From Nitrospinota bacterium (GTDB lineage: Bacteria > Nitrospinota_A > UBA7883 > JACRGQ01), in contig JACQBU010000025.1 in NCBI GenBank assembly GCA_016194375.1, positions 1-33,581 on the forward strand: a DNA stretch of 33,581 nucleotides. The letters run 5' to 3'. The position numbers and the translations under genes are program-made. The notes under the pieces were generated by a model. The model was not told the origin of the DNA, ran no database searches, and saw only the letters and a program-made list of their open reading frames with translations. Below are positions 32,916 to 33,581 of this stretch, in pieces; position 1 is the first letter of the stretch; the number at the start of each line of letters is the position of its first letter.

Positions 32916-33581
32916 ATGATTCAAAGATATTCGCTGAAGGAAATGGCCGCCCTGTGGTCGGCGGAGAACAGGTACGCGACGTGGCTTGAGGTGGAGCTGG
33001 CCGCGTGCGAGGCGCACGCCGCGCTGGGCAACATCCCAAAAAAATCGCTCCGAAACATCAGGAAAAATGCGGCGTTCGATGTCCGCCGGATTGACAAAAT
33101 CGAGAGGGAGGTCCGCCACGACGTCATAGCCTTCCTCACGAACGTCGCGGAGTTCGTCGGGCCGGACTCGCGGTACGTCCACATGGGGCTGACCTCGTCC
33201 GACGTCGTGGACACGGCCCTTTGCGCGACGCTAAAGCGGGCGGGCGTGCTGATTTTGGAAAAGGTGGAGCCGCTGATGGGGTCGCTTAGGAAGCTTGCCA
33301 TGAGGCACAAGAACACTCCGTGCATGGGGAGAACCCACGGAGTCCACGCCGAGCCGACCTCGTTCGGCCTCCGGCTGGCGCTTTGGCACGCCGAGATGGG
33401 CCGAAACAGGCTTCGGCTGGAAAACGCCGTCGAGGGGATTTCCGTCGGGAAGGTTTCCGGAGCCGTCGGCACTTACGCCCACGTGGGCCCCCGGCTGGAA
33501 AGGTACGTGTGCAAGAAAATGGGGCTCGTCCCGGCGCCCGTCTCCACCCAGATAATCCAGCGCGACAGGCACGCCGAGTAT
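32916..33581 (+). CDS. purB: Adenylosuccinate lyase, N-terminal part
   Basis: The open frame runs from ATG 32916 to the right edge, 222 codons. The start MIQRYSLKEMAALWSAENRY and the motifs TSSDVVDTALC and GRTHGVHAEPTSFG are those of adenylosuccinate lyase, which acts twice in purine synthesis (SAICAR to AICAR and adenylosuccinate to AMP). The histidine in GRTHG is the expected active-site residue. The signature loop with the catalytic serine lies beyond the window. The start is 4 bases after the WalJ-type gene and the two are likely co-transcribed. Confidence 0.96.
   Translation, partial: MIQRYSLKEMAALWSAENRYATWLEVELAACEAHAALGNIPKKSLRNIRKNAAFDVRRIDKIEREVRHDVIAFLTNVAEFVGPDSRYVHMGLTSSDVVDTALCATLKRAGVLILEKVEPLMGSLRKLAMRHKNTPCMGRTHGVHAEPTSFGLRLALWHAEMGRNRLRLENAVEGISVGKVSGAVGTYAHVGPRLERYVCKKMGLVPAPVSTQIIQRDRHAEY

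Noticed and set aside
1-33581. tRNA, rRNA, CRISPR array, integrase or transposase genes
   Set aside because: I looked for T-loop patterns, regularly spaced repeats and recombinase motifs by eye and saw none.

Overview
The window is a GC-rich bacterial chromosome segment. The genes are tightly packed, often overlapping by 1 to 13 bases, and several use GTG or TTG starts. Gene content fits a Gram-negative bacterium of the former Deltaproteobacteria / Nitrospinota-like group: DapL-type lysine synthesis, a lipA-alaC-hom cluster, MrpD-like subunits in complex I, a NuoF-GltD fusion and a two-component regulator next to valS. The lineage is an inference from gene content only. I saw no tRNA, rRNA, CRISPR array, phage gene or transposase.

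Region 1 (1-678, plus strand) holds the 3' end of a DnaA/Hda-like AAA+ protein and a small zinc-ribbon membrane protein of unknown function.

Region 2 (742-16827, minus strand) is one long complex I operon, in transcription order nuoF/gltD fusion, nuoG, A, B, C, D, H, I, J, K, an MrpD-like antiporter subunit, an 83-aa membrane protein, an MrpD/NuoL-like subunit, nuoM, nuoN. Two things are unusual. There is no NuoE and no FMN/NADH-binding NuoF domain; a short NuoF iron-sulfur stub fused to a GltD-type FAD/NAD(P)H oxidoreductase takes their place. There is also no ordinary NuoL; two MrpD-type proteins occupy its position, giving four antiporter-like subunits instead of three. A good sigma70-type promoter and a short leader ORF lie in the 350-base gap upstream.

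Region 3 (17178-22357, minus strand) has a sigma54-type response regulator with a degenerate GAFTGA loop, valS, and a second receiver-domain protein with a helical tail.

Region 4 (22503-25883, plus strand) is lipA-alaC-hom: lipoate synthesis, alanine transamination and homoserine synthesis. It ends at an interspersed palindromic repeat.

Region 5 (25993-27350) is an AT-rich patch with an HxlR-family regulator and a 5'-truncated TIGR01777-type epimerase pseudogene.

Region 6 (27582-30576, plus strand) has a three-part fusion, DapL (missing its C-terminal part)-HPPK-deoxynucleoside kinase, followed directly by panB. A terminator-like hairpin stands just before the fusion.

Region 7 (30737-33581) has a minus-strand DoxX-family protein diverging from a plus-strand cluster of a deoxyhypusine-synthase-like protein, a WalJ-type metallo-beta-lactamase and the 5' part of purB. 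Both divergent gaps (22358-22502 and 31142-31217) carry the same palindromic promoter element, with the -35 boxes inside the arms and a -10 box on each side.
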